Source: Pseudomonas guariconensis
GTDB lineage: Bacteria; Pseudomonadota; Gammaproteobacteria; Pseudomonadales; Pseudomonadaceae
Length of the DNA: 64,000 nt
NCBI RefSeq assembly: GCF_015680235.1
Contig: NZ_JADLJL010000003.1
Span: 62,001-126,000 of the forward strand
Reading direction: 5' to 3'
The notes beneath the pieces were generated by a model, which worked only from the letters and a program-made list of their open reading frames with translations, was not told the DNA's origin and made no database searches. Position 1 is the first letter of the stretch. The number at the start of each line of letters is the position of its first letter. The position numbers and the translations under genes are program-made. This document shows, in pieces, positions 46,458-55,333 of the stretch.

Positions 46458-47774
46458 TCAAAGGCTCAACTGGCTGGAAAACCGCCCCACCGCATCCACC
46501 ACCTTCTTCGCGCCTTCCTGGATCTCGACGATCACCCCACCGGTATCGGCAGCCAACGTCAGCCCTTGCTCGGCCTGGCGCTTGCTGGTGTCGATGATAT
46601 CCACTGCTGCCTGGGCCAGTTGCTCGTTCTGCAGTACCACCTTGGCAATCTCGTCGGTGGCCGTGCTGGTGCGCGAGGCCAGTTGGCGCACTTCATCGGC
46701 CACCACCGCGAACCCTCGCCCCTGCTCGCCTGCCCGTGCCGCTTCGATGGCCGCGTTGAGCGCCAGCAGGTTAGTTTGCCCGGCGATATCGCTGATGGTC
46801 TTGATGATCGAGCCGATCACCCGGGACTGTGTGTCCAGCGCCTGGATTCCCTGGGCCGCGTCCTGCATCGAGCGCTCCAGACCACGCATCACATCGACGG
46901 TCTGGGTCACCACATCCGTGGCCTTGCGCGCGCTGGCATCAGTGCCCAGCGAGGTGTTGTAGGCGATATCCGCAGCCTCGGCCACGGCCAGTTCCTGGTT
47001 GACCTGGTCGGTGATCACGGTCGCGAACTTGACCACTTTGTAGAGCACGTCATGGGCATCGATGATCGGGTTGTAGGACGCCTCCAGCCACACCACCCGG
47101 CCATGGGCATCGATGCGCTTGAACCGGTCGGCGACGAATTCGCCACGGCGCAGCTTGTCCCAGAAGGCCTGGTAGGCTGGCGAATTCGCTTCTTCAGGTT
47201 CACAGAAAATACGGTGATGCTTGCCGCGCACCTGCTCCAGGGAATACCCCATGGCCTGCAGGAAACGGTCATTGGCGGTCAGCACCTCGCCTTGCAGGTT
47301 GAACTCGATCAGCGCGGTTGAGCGCATCAACGCTTTGATCAGGCTTTCGTGCTCGCGAGAGGTCTCGATGGTGCGCGTGAGGTCGCTCGAATGCAGACTG
47401 AAATAGCGGATTCGCCCGTCGCTGCTCTTGACCGGCTGCAGGATCGAACGCAGCCAGGCTTCCTGGCCATTGCCGCGCAGCAAGCGGAAGGCGCCGTTGA
47501 GGTGTTCGCCACGGGTGATGGCGCTTTTCATGCGGTGATAGAAGTCCAGCTCCTTCACATGGGCCGGGACGATGTCCTCGATATTGCGCCCGATCAATTG
47601 CTCGGCCCGGTAGAGCATCTCCTGTTCGAAGTTGCTATTGACCGACTCGATACGACCGTCGGGGCCAAGCTGCAGGACCAGCATCTCGCTGTCGAGGCTT
47701 TCCTTGACCTGCTCGATGGACATCAGGTCCTCGCGCAGTTGCTGGATTTCTTTCTTGAGTTTGCTATTGAACAT
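46458..47774 (-). CDS. Soluble PAS-PAS methyl-accepting protein, BdlA-like
   Basis: A 438-residue cytoplasmic chemoreceptor without membrane helices: a short coiled N-terminus ([20 protein letters not shown]), PAS 1 (about 30-125), PAS 2 (about 145-250, [20 protein letters not shown]) and a short signalling domain with [20 protein letters not shown] and [20 protein letters not shown]. This layout matches P. aeruginosa BdlA, which mediates biofilm dispersion, and Aer-like sensors. The ATG at 47774 is chosen because upstream starts add non-homologous sequence. Confidence 0.88.
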   Translation of the reverse strand: MFNSKLKKEIQQLREDLMSIEQVKESLDSEMLVLQLGPDGRIESVNSNFEQEMLYRAEQLIGRNIEDIVPAHVKELDFYHRMKSAITRGEHLNGAFRLLRGNGQEAWLRSILQPVKSSDGRIRYFSLHSSDLTRTIETSREHESLIKALMRSTALIEFNLQGEVLTANDRFLQAMGYSLEQVRGKHHRIFCEPEEANSPAYQAFWDKLRRGEFVADRFKRIDAHGRVVWLEASYNPIIDAHDVLYKVVKFATVITDQVNQELAVAEAADIAYNTSLGTDASARKATDVVTQTVDVMRGLERSMQDAAQGIQALDTQSRVIGSIIKTISDIAGQTNLLALNAAIEAARAGEQGRGFAVVADEVRQLASRTSTATDEIAKVVLQNEQLAQAAVDIIDTSKRQAEQGLTLAADTGGVIVEIQEGAKKVVDAVGRFSSQLSL

Positions 47775-47951
47775 GACCGCTCCCGGGAGCGCACCCCGAC
47801 CGTTTGGATACTTCTGCATCGGCTGGCCCCACCGGATTCTTGAGTGGCCCACAGGGAAATGTTCACACGGACAAAACCTGAAACACACGGCGTCATTGGC
47901 CAGTCACCAACCTGTCACATGAACGCAACGGCCCAGGCGGACACTTTTGAC

Positions 47952-49151
47952 ATGAACATACCGCCCCTGCGCATCACCCTCGTCACCGAAACCTTCCCAC
48001 CCGAGATCAACGGCGTGGCCAATACCCTTGGTCGCCTCAGCGATGGCCTGCGCCAACGCGGGCACCACGTGGAACTGGTACGCCCTCGCCAGGCCAGCGA
48101 CAACGCCAGCCACGACACCGACGACCTGTTGCTCTGCCGCGGTTGGCCGTTGCCTGGCTACCCGGGTTTGCAATGGGGTGAAATAACCAAGCGCGCGTTG
48201 GTACGACGTTGGCGTCGACAGCGCCCGAATGTGCTCTACATCGCCACCGAAGGCCCGCTGGGCTTGAGCGCACTGCGCGCCGCGCGGCACTTGGGCATCG
48301 CCGTGGTCAGCGGCTTCCATACCAACTTCCCACAGTACTCGGGGCAATATGGCCTGGGCCTGCTGACCCGCCTGCTCACCCATTACCTGCGATGGTTCCA
48401 CCGGCGCACCGCGGTCACCCTGGTGCCCAGCGCCAGCCAGCGCCTGGAGCTCGAACGCCGGGGCTTCGAACGCCTGGGGTTGATGGCACGGGGGGTCGAT
48501 GCCTGCCTGTTCAACCCGGCCCGGCGCAGCCAGGCATTGCGCCAGGCGTGGGGCCTGGGGCCGGACGATATCGCCGTGATCCATGTCGGCCGCCTGGCCG
48601 CAGAGAAGAACCTTGGGCTGCTGCAGCCTTGCATGGACGCGTTGCACAAGGCTTACCCACAGCGGCGCATGCGCCTGGTGATCGTTGGCGATGGGCCACA
48701 ACGCGAGCGCCTCGAACAGACGCTCCCCGATGCCGTGTTCTGCGGTGCGCAACGGGGCCAAGCGCTGGCAGAGCACTATGCCAGTGGCGACCTGTTCCTG
48801 TTTCCGAGCCTGACCGAGACGTTCGGCAATGTGGTTCTCGAAGCCCTGGCCTCGGGCTTGGCCGTGGTCGCCTACGACGAGGCGGCCGCCGCCCAGCATA
48901 TCCGCCACGGCCACAGTGGCGGCCTGGCGATGCCAGGTGACCAGGCGGGTTTCATCGATGCGGCGTGCTGGTTGTTGGAGGAAGACGAGACCCTACGCAG
49001 AGTACGCCTGAATGCACGGCAGCACGCCAGCCGTCAGGGCTGGCCGGCGATCGTCGAGCAGTTCGAGGGGTACCTGGCCAATGCCTGCCGACAGCCTGAG
49101 GGCAACCGAACGGTGGCCGCGGGCCTGGAATCATCGGCGCCGCGCAGCTAA
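47952..49151 (+). CDS. Glycosyltransferase family 4 (GT-B fold)
   Basis: A 399-residue cytoplasmic or membrane-associated glycosyltransferase. The N-terminus RITLVTETFPPEINGVANTL is typical of GT4 mannosyl- or glucosyltransferases, and the donor-binding part is VIHVGRLAAEKNLGLLQ and FPSLTETFGNVVLEALASG with the conserved E-x7-E. It resembles GDP-mannose-dependent alpha-mannosyltransferases; donor and acceptor are not certain. The ATG at 47952 is preferred; one 33 nt upstream is also in frame without a ribosome site. Confidence 0.85.
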   Translation: MNIPPLRITLVTETFPPEINGVANTLGRLSDGLRQRGHHVELVRPRQASDNASHDTDDLLLCRGWPLPGYPGLQWGEITKRALVRRWRRQRPNVLYIATEGPLGLSALRAARHLGIAVVSGFHTNFPQYSGQYGLGLLTRLLTHYLRWFHRRTAVTLVPSASQRLELERRGFERLGLMARGVDACLFNPARRSQALRQAWGLGPDDIAVIHVGRLAAEKNLGLLQPCMDALHKAYPQRRMRLVIVGDGPQRERLEQTLPDAVFCGAQRGQALAEHYASGDLFLFPSLTETFGNVVLEALASGLAVVAYDEAAAAQHIRHGHSGGLAMPGDQAGFIDAACWLLEEDETLRRVRLNARQHASRQGWPAIVEQFEGYLANACRQPEGNRTVAAGLESSAPRS

Positions 49152-49153
49152 AC

Positions 49154-49337
49154 CCCATCGCCGGCAAGCCGGCTCCCACAGGGTGTGGTTGGCGCTGCAC
49201 CAGTGGGAGCCGGCTTGCCCACAACCATAGAATCTCCCACAGGGGGGCAGCGCTAGCCGCTTGTTCGCTGCGCACCGCTCAAAGGCACCGCGATACCTGA
49301 GCGGCCTTGCGCCGCAAAAGGGCTGCAAAGCAGCCCC
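49154..49337. repeat. REP cluster between the glycosyltransferase and gpx genes
   Basis: REP cores at 49157-49183 and 49203-49220, one CAGCGCTAGCCGCTTGTTC copy (49248-49266) and the GCGGCCTTGCGCCGC + GGGCTGCAAAGCAGCCC hairpin (49300-49337), the last being just past the glutathione peroxidase stop. Confidence 0.8.
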
Positions 49338-49357
49338 AGGCCCAAAACGCTGAAACC

Positions 49358-49840
49358 TCAGCCCAGCGCCTTCTCGATCGCCTGGACCACCGCCGGATCG
49401 TCCGGCGTGGTACGCGGAGCGAAACGGGCCAATACGCGGCCATCCTTGCCCACCAGGAATTTCTCGAAGTTCCAGGTGATATCCCCGGGGAATTCAGCCC
49501 CCTCACCCGCCAGCAGGCGGTACAGGGAATGGCGCTGCGGCCCGTTGACCTCGAGCTTGGCGCCCAACGGGAAGCTCACCCCGTAGTTGAGGCTGCAGAA
49601 CGCCTGGATCTCCTTTTCGCTACCCGGCTCTTGCCCGGCAAACTGGTTGCATGGCAAACCCAGGACACTGAAGCCTTTGTCCTTGTATTCCTGGTACAGG
49701 TTCTCCAGAGCCTTGTATTGCGGCGTCAGGCCACACTTGGAGGCGACATTGACCACCAACACCACCTGGCCCTTGAACGGTGCGAGGGGCAGTTCCTCGC
49801 CGTTCAGCGCCTTCAACGTCAGGTCGTGAAATGCACTCAT
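49358..49840 (-). CDS. Glutathione peroxidase family protein
   Basis: A 160-residue thiol peroxidase. The peroxidatic Cys is in VNVASKCGLTPQYKAL (Cys in place of selenocysteine), with the conserved LGLPCNQFAGQEPG and ITWNFEKFLVGKDG. Bacterial members usually use thioredoxin rather than glutathione. The ATG at 49840 is preceded by GAGGGG. It detoxifies hydroperoxides in the cytoplasm; monocistronic. Confidence 0.93.
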   Translation of the reverse strand: MSAFHDLTLKALNGEELPLAPFKGQVVLVVNVASKCGLTPQYKALENLYQEYKDKGFSVLGLPCNQFAGQEPGSEKEIQAFCSLNYGVSFPLGAKLEVNGPQRHSLYRLLAGEGAEFPGDITWNFEKFLVGKDGRVLARFAPRTTPDDPAVVQAIEKALG

Positions 49841-49985
49841 GATGACTCCCCTCTCAGGTTCCCGATGGTCGCAGGGGCGAATCGCGCCCACTAAAAAGGC
49901 GCGCGGCCAAACCGTCATCCTTCCCCAAGGAAGGCAAAACGGCTTGCCCGAGCGCCTGGCGACTCTCTGAGCTTAGCGCAGAAAA

Positions 49986-50471
49986 TCAGTGGTGATGGCC
50001 ACCTTCACCGTGGATATGACGGTGAGCGATTTCTTCATCGCTGGCGTCACGCACGTTGACTACCTTGACCTTGAAGTTCAGGCGCTGGCCGGCCAGCGGG
50101 TGGTTGCCGTCGACGGTGATGTCGTCGCCGTCGATGTCGCGGATGGTGACGATCTGCATCTGGCCATCCGGCGCCGAAGCGTGGAACTGCATGCCGACTT
50201 CCAGCTGGTCGACGCCTTCGAACAGGCTGCGGTTCAGGGTGCTGACCAGCTCGGCCAGGTATTCGCCGTAGGCTTCTTCAGGTTCGATGGCAACGTTCAG
50301 CTCGTCACCGGCCTGCTTGCCTTCCAGGGCTTTTTCCAGGCCCGGGATGATGTTGGCGGCACCGTGCAGGTACACCAGCGGCGCACCACCGGCGGAACTG
50401 TCGATGACCTCCCCGGCGTCGTTGGTCAGGGTATAGTCGATGGAGACAGCCTTGTTGGCGGCGATCAGCAT
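49986..50471 (-). CDS. SlyD-type FKBP peptidyl-prolyl isomerase
   Basis: A 161-residue FKBP with an inserted chaperone flap. VSIDYTLTNDAGEVIDSS, PLVYLHGAANIIPGLEKALE, EPEEAYGEY, and FKVKVVNVRDASDEEIAHRH are typical, and the His-rich end (HRHIHGEGGHHH) resembles metal-binding SlyD tails. It assists folding and possibly nickel handling. The ATG at 50471 is the family start; in-frame extension further upstream is spurious. Divergent from the DUF3565 gene. Confidence 0.93.
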   Translation of the reverse strand: MLIAANKAVSIDYTLTNDAGEVIDSSAGGAPLVYLHGAANIIPGLEKALEGKQAGDELNVAIEPEEAYGEYLAELVSTLNRSLFEGVDQLEVGMQFHASAPDGQMQIVTIRDIDGDDITVDGNHPLAGQRLNFKVKVVNVRDASDEEIAHRHIHGEGGHHH

Positions 50472-50541
50472 GGGGCAAGACCTTTTGCAAAAGAATGTAG
50501 AGCGATCAAGTGTAACCAACGCATCGCCCGATTGCGAACGC

Positions 50542-50772
50542 GTGTCGGAGAATGACAAATCCGTCAGTCGGATCACCGGCTTCCACCAGGACGAAGAGGG
50601 CCACTGGGTGGTCGAGCTGTCGTGCGGCCATACGCAGCACCTGCGCCACCAGCCACCGTGGCAAGCGCGGCCCTGGGTGCTCGACCCGGCCGAGCGCCAG
50701 CGCCGCATCGGCCAGGTATTTGCCTGCGGCTGGTGCGCCCAGGGGCCCGATAGCGCTACCCTTGGCGGCTGA
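50542..50772 (+). CDS. DUF3565 family protein
   Basis: About 76 residues. ITGFHQDEEGHWVVELSCGH, QHLRHQPPWQARPWVLDPAE and GQVFACGWC are diagnostic of DUF3565; the two Cys-containing motifs suggest a zinc site. The start is uncertain: GTG at 50542 is chosen for length, but has no clear ribosome site; an ATG at 50440 would overlap the divergent isomerase gene. It ends 31 nt before pta and may be in the same transcript. Confidence 0.75.
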   Translation: MSENDKSVSRITGFHQDEEGHWVVELSCGHTQHLRHQPPWQARPWVLDPAERQRRIGQVFACGWCAQGPDSATLGG

Positions 50773-50803
50773 ACCCTTGCACCGCTTATTTCGAGAAGCA
50801 CGC

Positions 50804-52894
50804 ATGCAAACATTTTTCATCGCGCCGACCGACTTCGGTGTCGGCCTGACCTCCATCAGCCTTGGCCTGGTGCGCACCCTGGAGCGCGGCGGGCTGAAGG
50901 TCGGCTTCTTCAAGCCGATCGCCCAGCACCACCCCGGCGATACCGGCCCCGAGCGCTCCAGCGAACTGGTGGCGCGCACCCATGGTATCCGCCCGCCGAC
51001 GCCCCTGAGCTTGGCCCAGGTCGAGCGCATGCTCGGCGATGGTCAACTGGACGAGTTGCTCGAGGAAATCATCCGCCTGTACCAGCAGGCCTGCATCGGC
51101 AACGACGTGGTGGTGGTCGAGGGCATGGTGCCGACCCGCCACGCCAGCTATGCCGCGCGGGTCAACCTGCACCTGGCCAAGAGCCTGGATGCCGAGGTGA
51201 TCCTGGTGTCGGCGCCGGAAAACGAAGTGCTCAGCGAACTCTCCGGCCGTGTCGAGCTGCAGGCCCAGCTGTTCGGCGGCCCGCGCGACCCGAAGGTGCT
51301 CGGCGTGGTGCTCAACAAGGTACGCACCGACGAAAGCATGACCGACTTCGCCGCCCGTCTGCGCGAGCACTCGCCGCTGCTGCGCGGCGACGACTTCCGC
51401 CTGTTGGGTTGCATCCCCTACCAGCCCGAGCTCAACGCCCCGCGCACCCGCGACGTGGCAGAGCTGCTCGGTGCCCAGGTGCTCAATGCCGGGGACTACG
51501 AGCAACGGCGCATGAACACCATCATCATCTGTGCCCGCACCGTGGCCAACACCGTGCCACTGCTCAAGCCCGGCACCCTGGTGGTGACCCCGGGCGATCG
51601 CGATGACATCATCCTCGCCGTGAGCCTGGCGGCAATCAATGGCGTGCCGCTGGCCGGCCTGCTGCTGACCAGTGACAGCAAGCCCGACCCGCGCATCCTG
51701 GAACTGTGCCGGGGCGCCCTGCAGGCCGGGCTGCCGATCCTTTCGGTGGGTACCGGCTCGTACGACACCGCCAACCGCCTCAATTCGCTCAACCGGGAAA
51801 TCCCGGTGGACGACCGCGAGCGCGCCGAGTTCATCACCGACTTCGTCGCCAGCCACCTCGACGCGGCCTGGCTGCATCAGCGCTGCGGCACGCCGCGCGA
51901 GCTGCGCCTATCGCCGGCGGTATTCCGCTACCAGCTGATCCAGCGCGCCCAGCAGGCGAACAAGCGTATCGTTCTGCCCGAGGGCGCCGAGCCGCTGCTG
52001 GTGCAGGCGGCAGCCATCTGCCAAGCCCGCGGCATCGCCCGTTGCGTGCTGCTGGCCAAGCCCGAGGAGGTCGAGGCGGTTGCCCGCGCCCAGGGCATCA
52101 CCCTGCCGCCTGACCTGGAAGTGCTCGATCCCGAGCTGATCCGCGGGCGCTACGTCGAGCCGATGGTGGAGCTGCGCCGCAGCCGCAACCTCAACGCGCC
52201 GATGGCCGAACAGCAACTGGAAGACCCGGTGGTGGTCGGCACCATGATGCTGGCCCTGGATGAAGTCGACGGCCTGGTCTCGGGCCTGGTGCACTCCACT
52301 GCCAACACCATTCGCCCGGCCTTGCAGCTGATCAAGACCGCACCGGGCAGCAGCCTGGTGTCCTCGGTGTTCTTCATGCTGTTCCCCGAGCAAGTGCTGG
52401 TGTATGGCGACTGCGTGATGAACCCCCACCCCAGCGCCGCAGAGCTGGCCGAGATCGCGCGGCAGAGCGCCGAGTCGGCCCAGGCCTTCGGTATCGCACC
52501 ACGGGTGGCGATGCTCAGCTATTCAAGCGACTCGGCGGCCAGCGACGAGGAAGTGGAGAAGGTGCGCGAAGCCACACGCCTGGCGCAGCAGGCCGAACAT
52601 GACCTGCTGATCGACGGCCCGTTGCAGTATGACGCGGCGGCCAACCCCGAGATCGCTCGCCAGCTGGCACCGGCAAGCCCGGTCGCGGGCCGCGCCACCG
52701 TGTTCGTATTCCCGGACCTGAACACCGGCAATACCACCCACAAGGCGGTGCAGCGCAGTGCCGATTGCGTAAGCCTGGGGCCGATGCTGCAGGGGTTGCG
52801 CAAGCCGGTGAACGACTTGCCGCGGGGCGCGCAGGTGGACGATATCGTGCATACCATCGCCTTGACCGCGATTCAGGCCAGCACCGTGCGCTGA
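50804..52894 (+). CDS. pta: Phosphate acetyltransferase Pta (long form)
   Basis: A 696-residue enzyme that interconverts acetyl-CoA and acetyl phosphate. The N-terminal P-loop-like domain (APTDFGVGLTSISLGLVRTL), a central DRTGG domain (VVTPGDRDDIILAVSLAAI) and the catalytic PTA domain (RIVLPEGAEPLLVQAAAI, VVVGTMMLALDEVDGLVSGL, ATVFVFPDLNTGNTTHKAVQ) are complete. No ackA is adjacent here, unlike in many bacteria. AGAAGCACGC precedes the ATG. Confidence 0.95.
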   Translation: MQTFFIAPTDFGVGLTSISLGLVRTLERGGLKVGFFKPIAQHHPGDTGPERSSELVARTHGIRPPTPLSLAQVERMLGDGQLDELLEEIIRLYQQACIGNDVVVVEGMVPTRHASYAARVNLHLAKSLDAEVILVSAPENEVLSELSGRVELQAQLFGGPRDPKVLGVVLNKVRTDESMTDFAARLREHSPLLRGDDFRLLGCIPYQPELNAPRTRDVAELLGAQVLNAGDYEQRRMNTIIICARTVANTVPLLKPGTLVVTPGDRDDIILAVSLAAINGVPLAGLLLTSDSKPDPRILELCRGALQAGLPILSVGTGSYDTANRLNSLNREIPVDDRERAEFITDFVASHLDAAWLHQRCGTPRELRLSPAVFRYQLIQRAQQANKRIVLPEGAEPLLVQAAAICQARGIARCVLLAKPEEVEAVARAQGITLPPDLEVLDPELIRGRYVEPMVELRRSRNLNAPMAEQQLEDPVVVGTMMLALDEVDGLVSGLVHSTANTIRPALQLIKTAPGSSLVSSVFFMLFPEQVLVYGDCVMNPHPSAAELAEIARQSAESAQAFGIAPRVAMLSYSSDSAASDEEVEKVREATRLAQQAEHDLLIDGPLQYDAAANPEIARQLAPASPVAGRATVFVFPDLNTGNTTHKAVQRSADCVSLGPMLQGLRKPVNDLPRGAQVDDIVHTIALTAIQASTVR

Positions 52895-52918
52895 AATGCA
52901 AAGGGGCCGCTACGCCCC

Positions 52919-53008
52919 CATCGCGGGGCAAGCCCGCTCCCATTAGGTACGGCGGTGTCTATGAAAACAGCGCAGACCCGGTGGGAGTGGGCTTGTCCCG
53001 CGATGGGG
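52919..53008. repeat. REP pair downstream of pta
   Basis: TCGCGGGGCAAGCCCGCTCC (52921-52940) and GGGAGTGGGCTTGTCCCGCG (52983-53002) flank the TACGGCGGTGTCT...AACAGCGCAG spacer (52948-52976), here almost identical to the inverted copy at 7827-7856. Confidence 0.85.
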
Positions 53009-53036
53009 TGCGCAGCGGCTCCTCGTTCCTTACACC

Positions 53037-53756
53037 TTACGGGTACTGCTGCACAGTGCCCTGCTGGTCATACTGCTGGCCCGGAATCGGCTTGAGGTTC
53101 ACTTCCACGCGACGGTTCTGGGCGCGGCCGTTGGCGTCGGCGTTGCTGGCGATCGGCTGGTCCGGGCCCATGCCGCGAACGGAAACGCGCGACGGGTCGA
53201 CACCCTGGGAGGTCAGGTAGGTGCTGACGGCCTGGGCACGACGCTGAGACAGGTCCATGTTGTGCTGGCGGCTGCCGGTGCTGTCGGTGAAGCCCACCAC
53301 CTCGATGGTGTTCTGGTTGAACTGCTTGAACGAGTTGGCCAGGTTGTTCAGCGGCGAGTAGAAGCTTGGGGAGATGTTCGCCGAATCGGTGGCGAAGGTG
53401 ATGTTGCCCGGCATGATCAGCTTGATCTGGTCACCCTGGCGCTGCACCTCGACACCGGTGTTGGCCATCTTCGCACGCAGCTCGGCTTCCTGCTTGTCGG
53501 CGTAGTAGCCGTAGCCTGCGGCAGCGGCGCCCACCGCGGCAGCACCGATCAGCGCGCCCTTGCCACGGTTGTTATGGTCGATGGCGGCACCGGCGATGGC
53601 ACCGGCCAGCGCGCCCAGGCCACCGTACTTGGCGGTCTTGCTCATCCCTGTGGAGCCTTGAGCCTGGCCCTGGCTGTCATAGGGGTTCTGGCCGGCACAG
53701 CCAGTCATCAGGGCAGCAGCGGTAGCGACGATAATCAGACGACGCATGGTGAACAT
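53037..53756 (-). CDS. OmpA family lipoprotein with glycine zipper
   Basis: A 239-residue envelope protein. The signal peptide ends in LMTGCAG, a lipobox with Cys as the mature N-terminus. A Gly/Ala zipper (GGLGALAGAIAGAAIDHNNRG, GALIGAAAVGAAAAGYG) follows, then an OmpA-type peptidoglycan-binding domain (ITFATDSANISPSF, VVGFTDSTGSRQHNMDLSQR, NRRVEVNLKPI). It should tether the outer membrane to peptidoglycan. AGGAGC stands 6 nt before the ATG at 53756. YiaD-like in organisation. Confidence 0.9.
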   Translation of the reverse strand: MFTMRRLIIVATAAALMTGCAGQNPYDSQGQAQGSTGMSKTAKYGGLGALAGAIAGAAIDHNNRGKGALIGAAAVGAAAAGYGYYADKQEAELRAKMANTGVEVQRQGDQIKLIMPGNITFATDSANISPSFYSPLNNLANSFKQFNQNTIEVVGFTDSTGSRQHNMDLSQRRAQAVSTYLTSQGVDPSRVSVRGMGPDQPIASNADANGRAQNRRVEVNLKPIPGQQYDQQGTVQQYP

Positions 53757-53851
53757 GGACAAGCTCCTACAGATATTCGAGAGTGCAACAGGTCATGGAT
53801 GGCCCTATGCCAGCCTTGGACCCAGGCGAAACGGAAAAATTCCCTGAAACC

Positions 53852-54493
53852 TCAGGCCCGCACGAAAGGATTTTCGCGCATCTCGTCGCCAAGGCGGGTA
53901 TCCGGGCCATGGCCCGTGACCACCACCGCCTCTTCATCCAGGCAATACAGCCGCGACTTGATGGAACGAACGATAGCCCGCTGGTCGCCCCCCCACAAAT
54001 CGGTACGACCGATGCCGCGGCGGAACAAGGTATCGCCAGCGATCAGCAGCTTGGCATCGGCGAACCAGAAGCTCATCGAGCCAGGCGTGTGGCCAGGCGT
54101 ATGCAAGGCCACACCGCAGCCGCAGGCCAGCGCCTCGTCATCGCCCAGCCAACGGTCCGGCGACGGCACTGGCGTGTAAGGCACACCGAACATCTGGCAC
54201 TGCATCTCGAGGTTGTCCCACAAAGGCTGGTCGTCCTTGTGCAGGTGCAAGGTCGCGCCGGTCAGCTCCTTGAGCTTGCCCGAGGCGAGGAAATGATCGA
54301 AATGGGCGTGGGTGTGGATGATGCTCACCAACGTCAGGCCGTGGGCCTGCAGGCGCGCGAGAATCTTCTCCGGGTCACCGCCCGGGTCGACGACGATGGC
54401 CTTCTTGCTGACCGGGTCGCCGACCAGGGTACAGTTGCATTGCAGCGGGCCTACGGGGAAGGTTTCGCGGATCAGGGTGGTGGGGGCGGTCAT
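53852..54493 (-). CDS. MBL-fold metallo-hydrolase (YcbL-like)
   Basis: A 213-residue hydrolase with the metal-binding HTHAHFDH motif, the later HTPGHTPGSMSF and GDTLF, and a C-terminal VVTGHGPDTRLGDE. The fold and spacing resemble YcbL, a type-I glyoxalase II; hydroxyacylglutathione hydrolase activity is possible but not proved. Monocistronic, cytoplasmic. Confidence 0.9.
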   Translation of the reverse strand: MTAPTTLIRETFPVGPLQCNCTLVGDPVSKKAIVVDPGGDPEKILARLQAHGLTLVSIIHTHAHFDHFLASGKLKELTGATLHLHKDDQPLWDNLEMQCQMFGVPYTPVPSPDRWLGDDEALACGCGVALHTPGHTPGSMSFWFADAKLLIAGDTLFRRGIGRTDLWGGDQRAIVRSIKSRLYCLDEEAVVVTGHGPDTRLGDEMRENPFVRA

Positions 54494-54640
54494 GGGCGGC
54501 TCCTAGATACTGCCGGCATGTTAGCGGTGCCTGGTGGGCCTGTCTCGGGTGTTTGTCTTGGACTATGCAGTGTGACGCAGATCGAGCGCCGCACGGGCGG
54601 CGCTCGATCTCACAGGCACCGCATACCTCGCCCCCTGCCA

Positions 54641-55333
54641 CTAAGGCAGATACAACCGGAACAACCCCCCCCCCAGCGCCCCGCCATTGGCGATCTCGAT
54701 GCGCCCGCGCACGCCGTTGCGTTCGTGCAGGGCCGCGATGCGTGCGGCGAAGTACAGGCCAAGGCCGGTGCTGCCAGTGCGTGAGTCGATACCCTGGAGG
54801 TAGTCCTGCTGACGCTCGAGCATACGCTCTGGATAACCCGGGCCATCGTCGTTGACGCTGATGACCAGTTGTTCGCCCTGCTCCTCGATGCCAATCAGCA
54901 GGGCGTGGCCGGCGTGGCGGATGGCATTGGTGAGGACGTTGGCCACCACCGAGGCGACCAGTTCGCGGTCGAAGAACCCCAGCGGGTTGTCGGTGTCGAT
55001 GCGCCAGGTGGCGAGGATGTCGCGATGCCTGAGCACTTCCTGCTGGGCCGCGAGCTGAGCCTCGATGAAATCGTCCAGCTCGTGATAGTCGGGACAGATC
55101 GGCAACTGGTTGATACCCAGCTTGTACAGGCCCAGCAGCTGGACCAGCATGCCGTTCAAATGACGGAACTCATGCTCCATCACACCCTGCTCGCTGCCAC
55201 CGTGCAGTGCCTCGGGCAAGCGTGCCAGCCATTGGTCGTGGGCCTGGATCAAGGCCGACAGCGAGTTCTTCATGTCGTGCACGGTGGAGGCGATCACCGT
55301 GGAAAAATCCAGCCCCAGTTCGTCTCTATTCAT
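54641..55333 (-). CDS. Soluble sensor histidine kinase
   Basis: A 230-residue kinase without membrane or sensory domains: an H-box IASTVHDMKNSLSALIQAHD, then an ATPase domain with N-box VANVLTNAIRHAGHAL, VNDDGPGYPERM and GSTGLGLYFAARIAALHE. It overlaps the upstream response-regulator gene by 4 nt (ATGA), so the two are made together. With no input domain of its own, it probably takes its signal from a partner, perhaps the TPR domain of that regulator. Confidence 0.88.
   Translation of the reverse strand: MNRDELGLDFSTVIASTVHDMKNSLSALIQAHDQWLARLPEALHGGSEQGVMEHEFRHLNGMLVQLLGLYKLGINQLPICPDYHELDDFIEAQLAAQQEVLRHRDILATWRIDTDNPLGFFDRELVASVVANVLTNAIRHAGHALLIGIEEQGEQLVISVNDDGPGYPERMLERQQDYLQGIDSRTGSTGLGLYFAARIAALHERNGVRGRIEIANGGALGGGLFRLYLP

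Noticed and set aside
49986-50813. Long version of the SlyD-type protein starting near 50813
   Set aside because: The added residues overlap the DUF3565 gene antisense and have no FKBP similarity; family start is at 50471.
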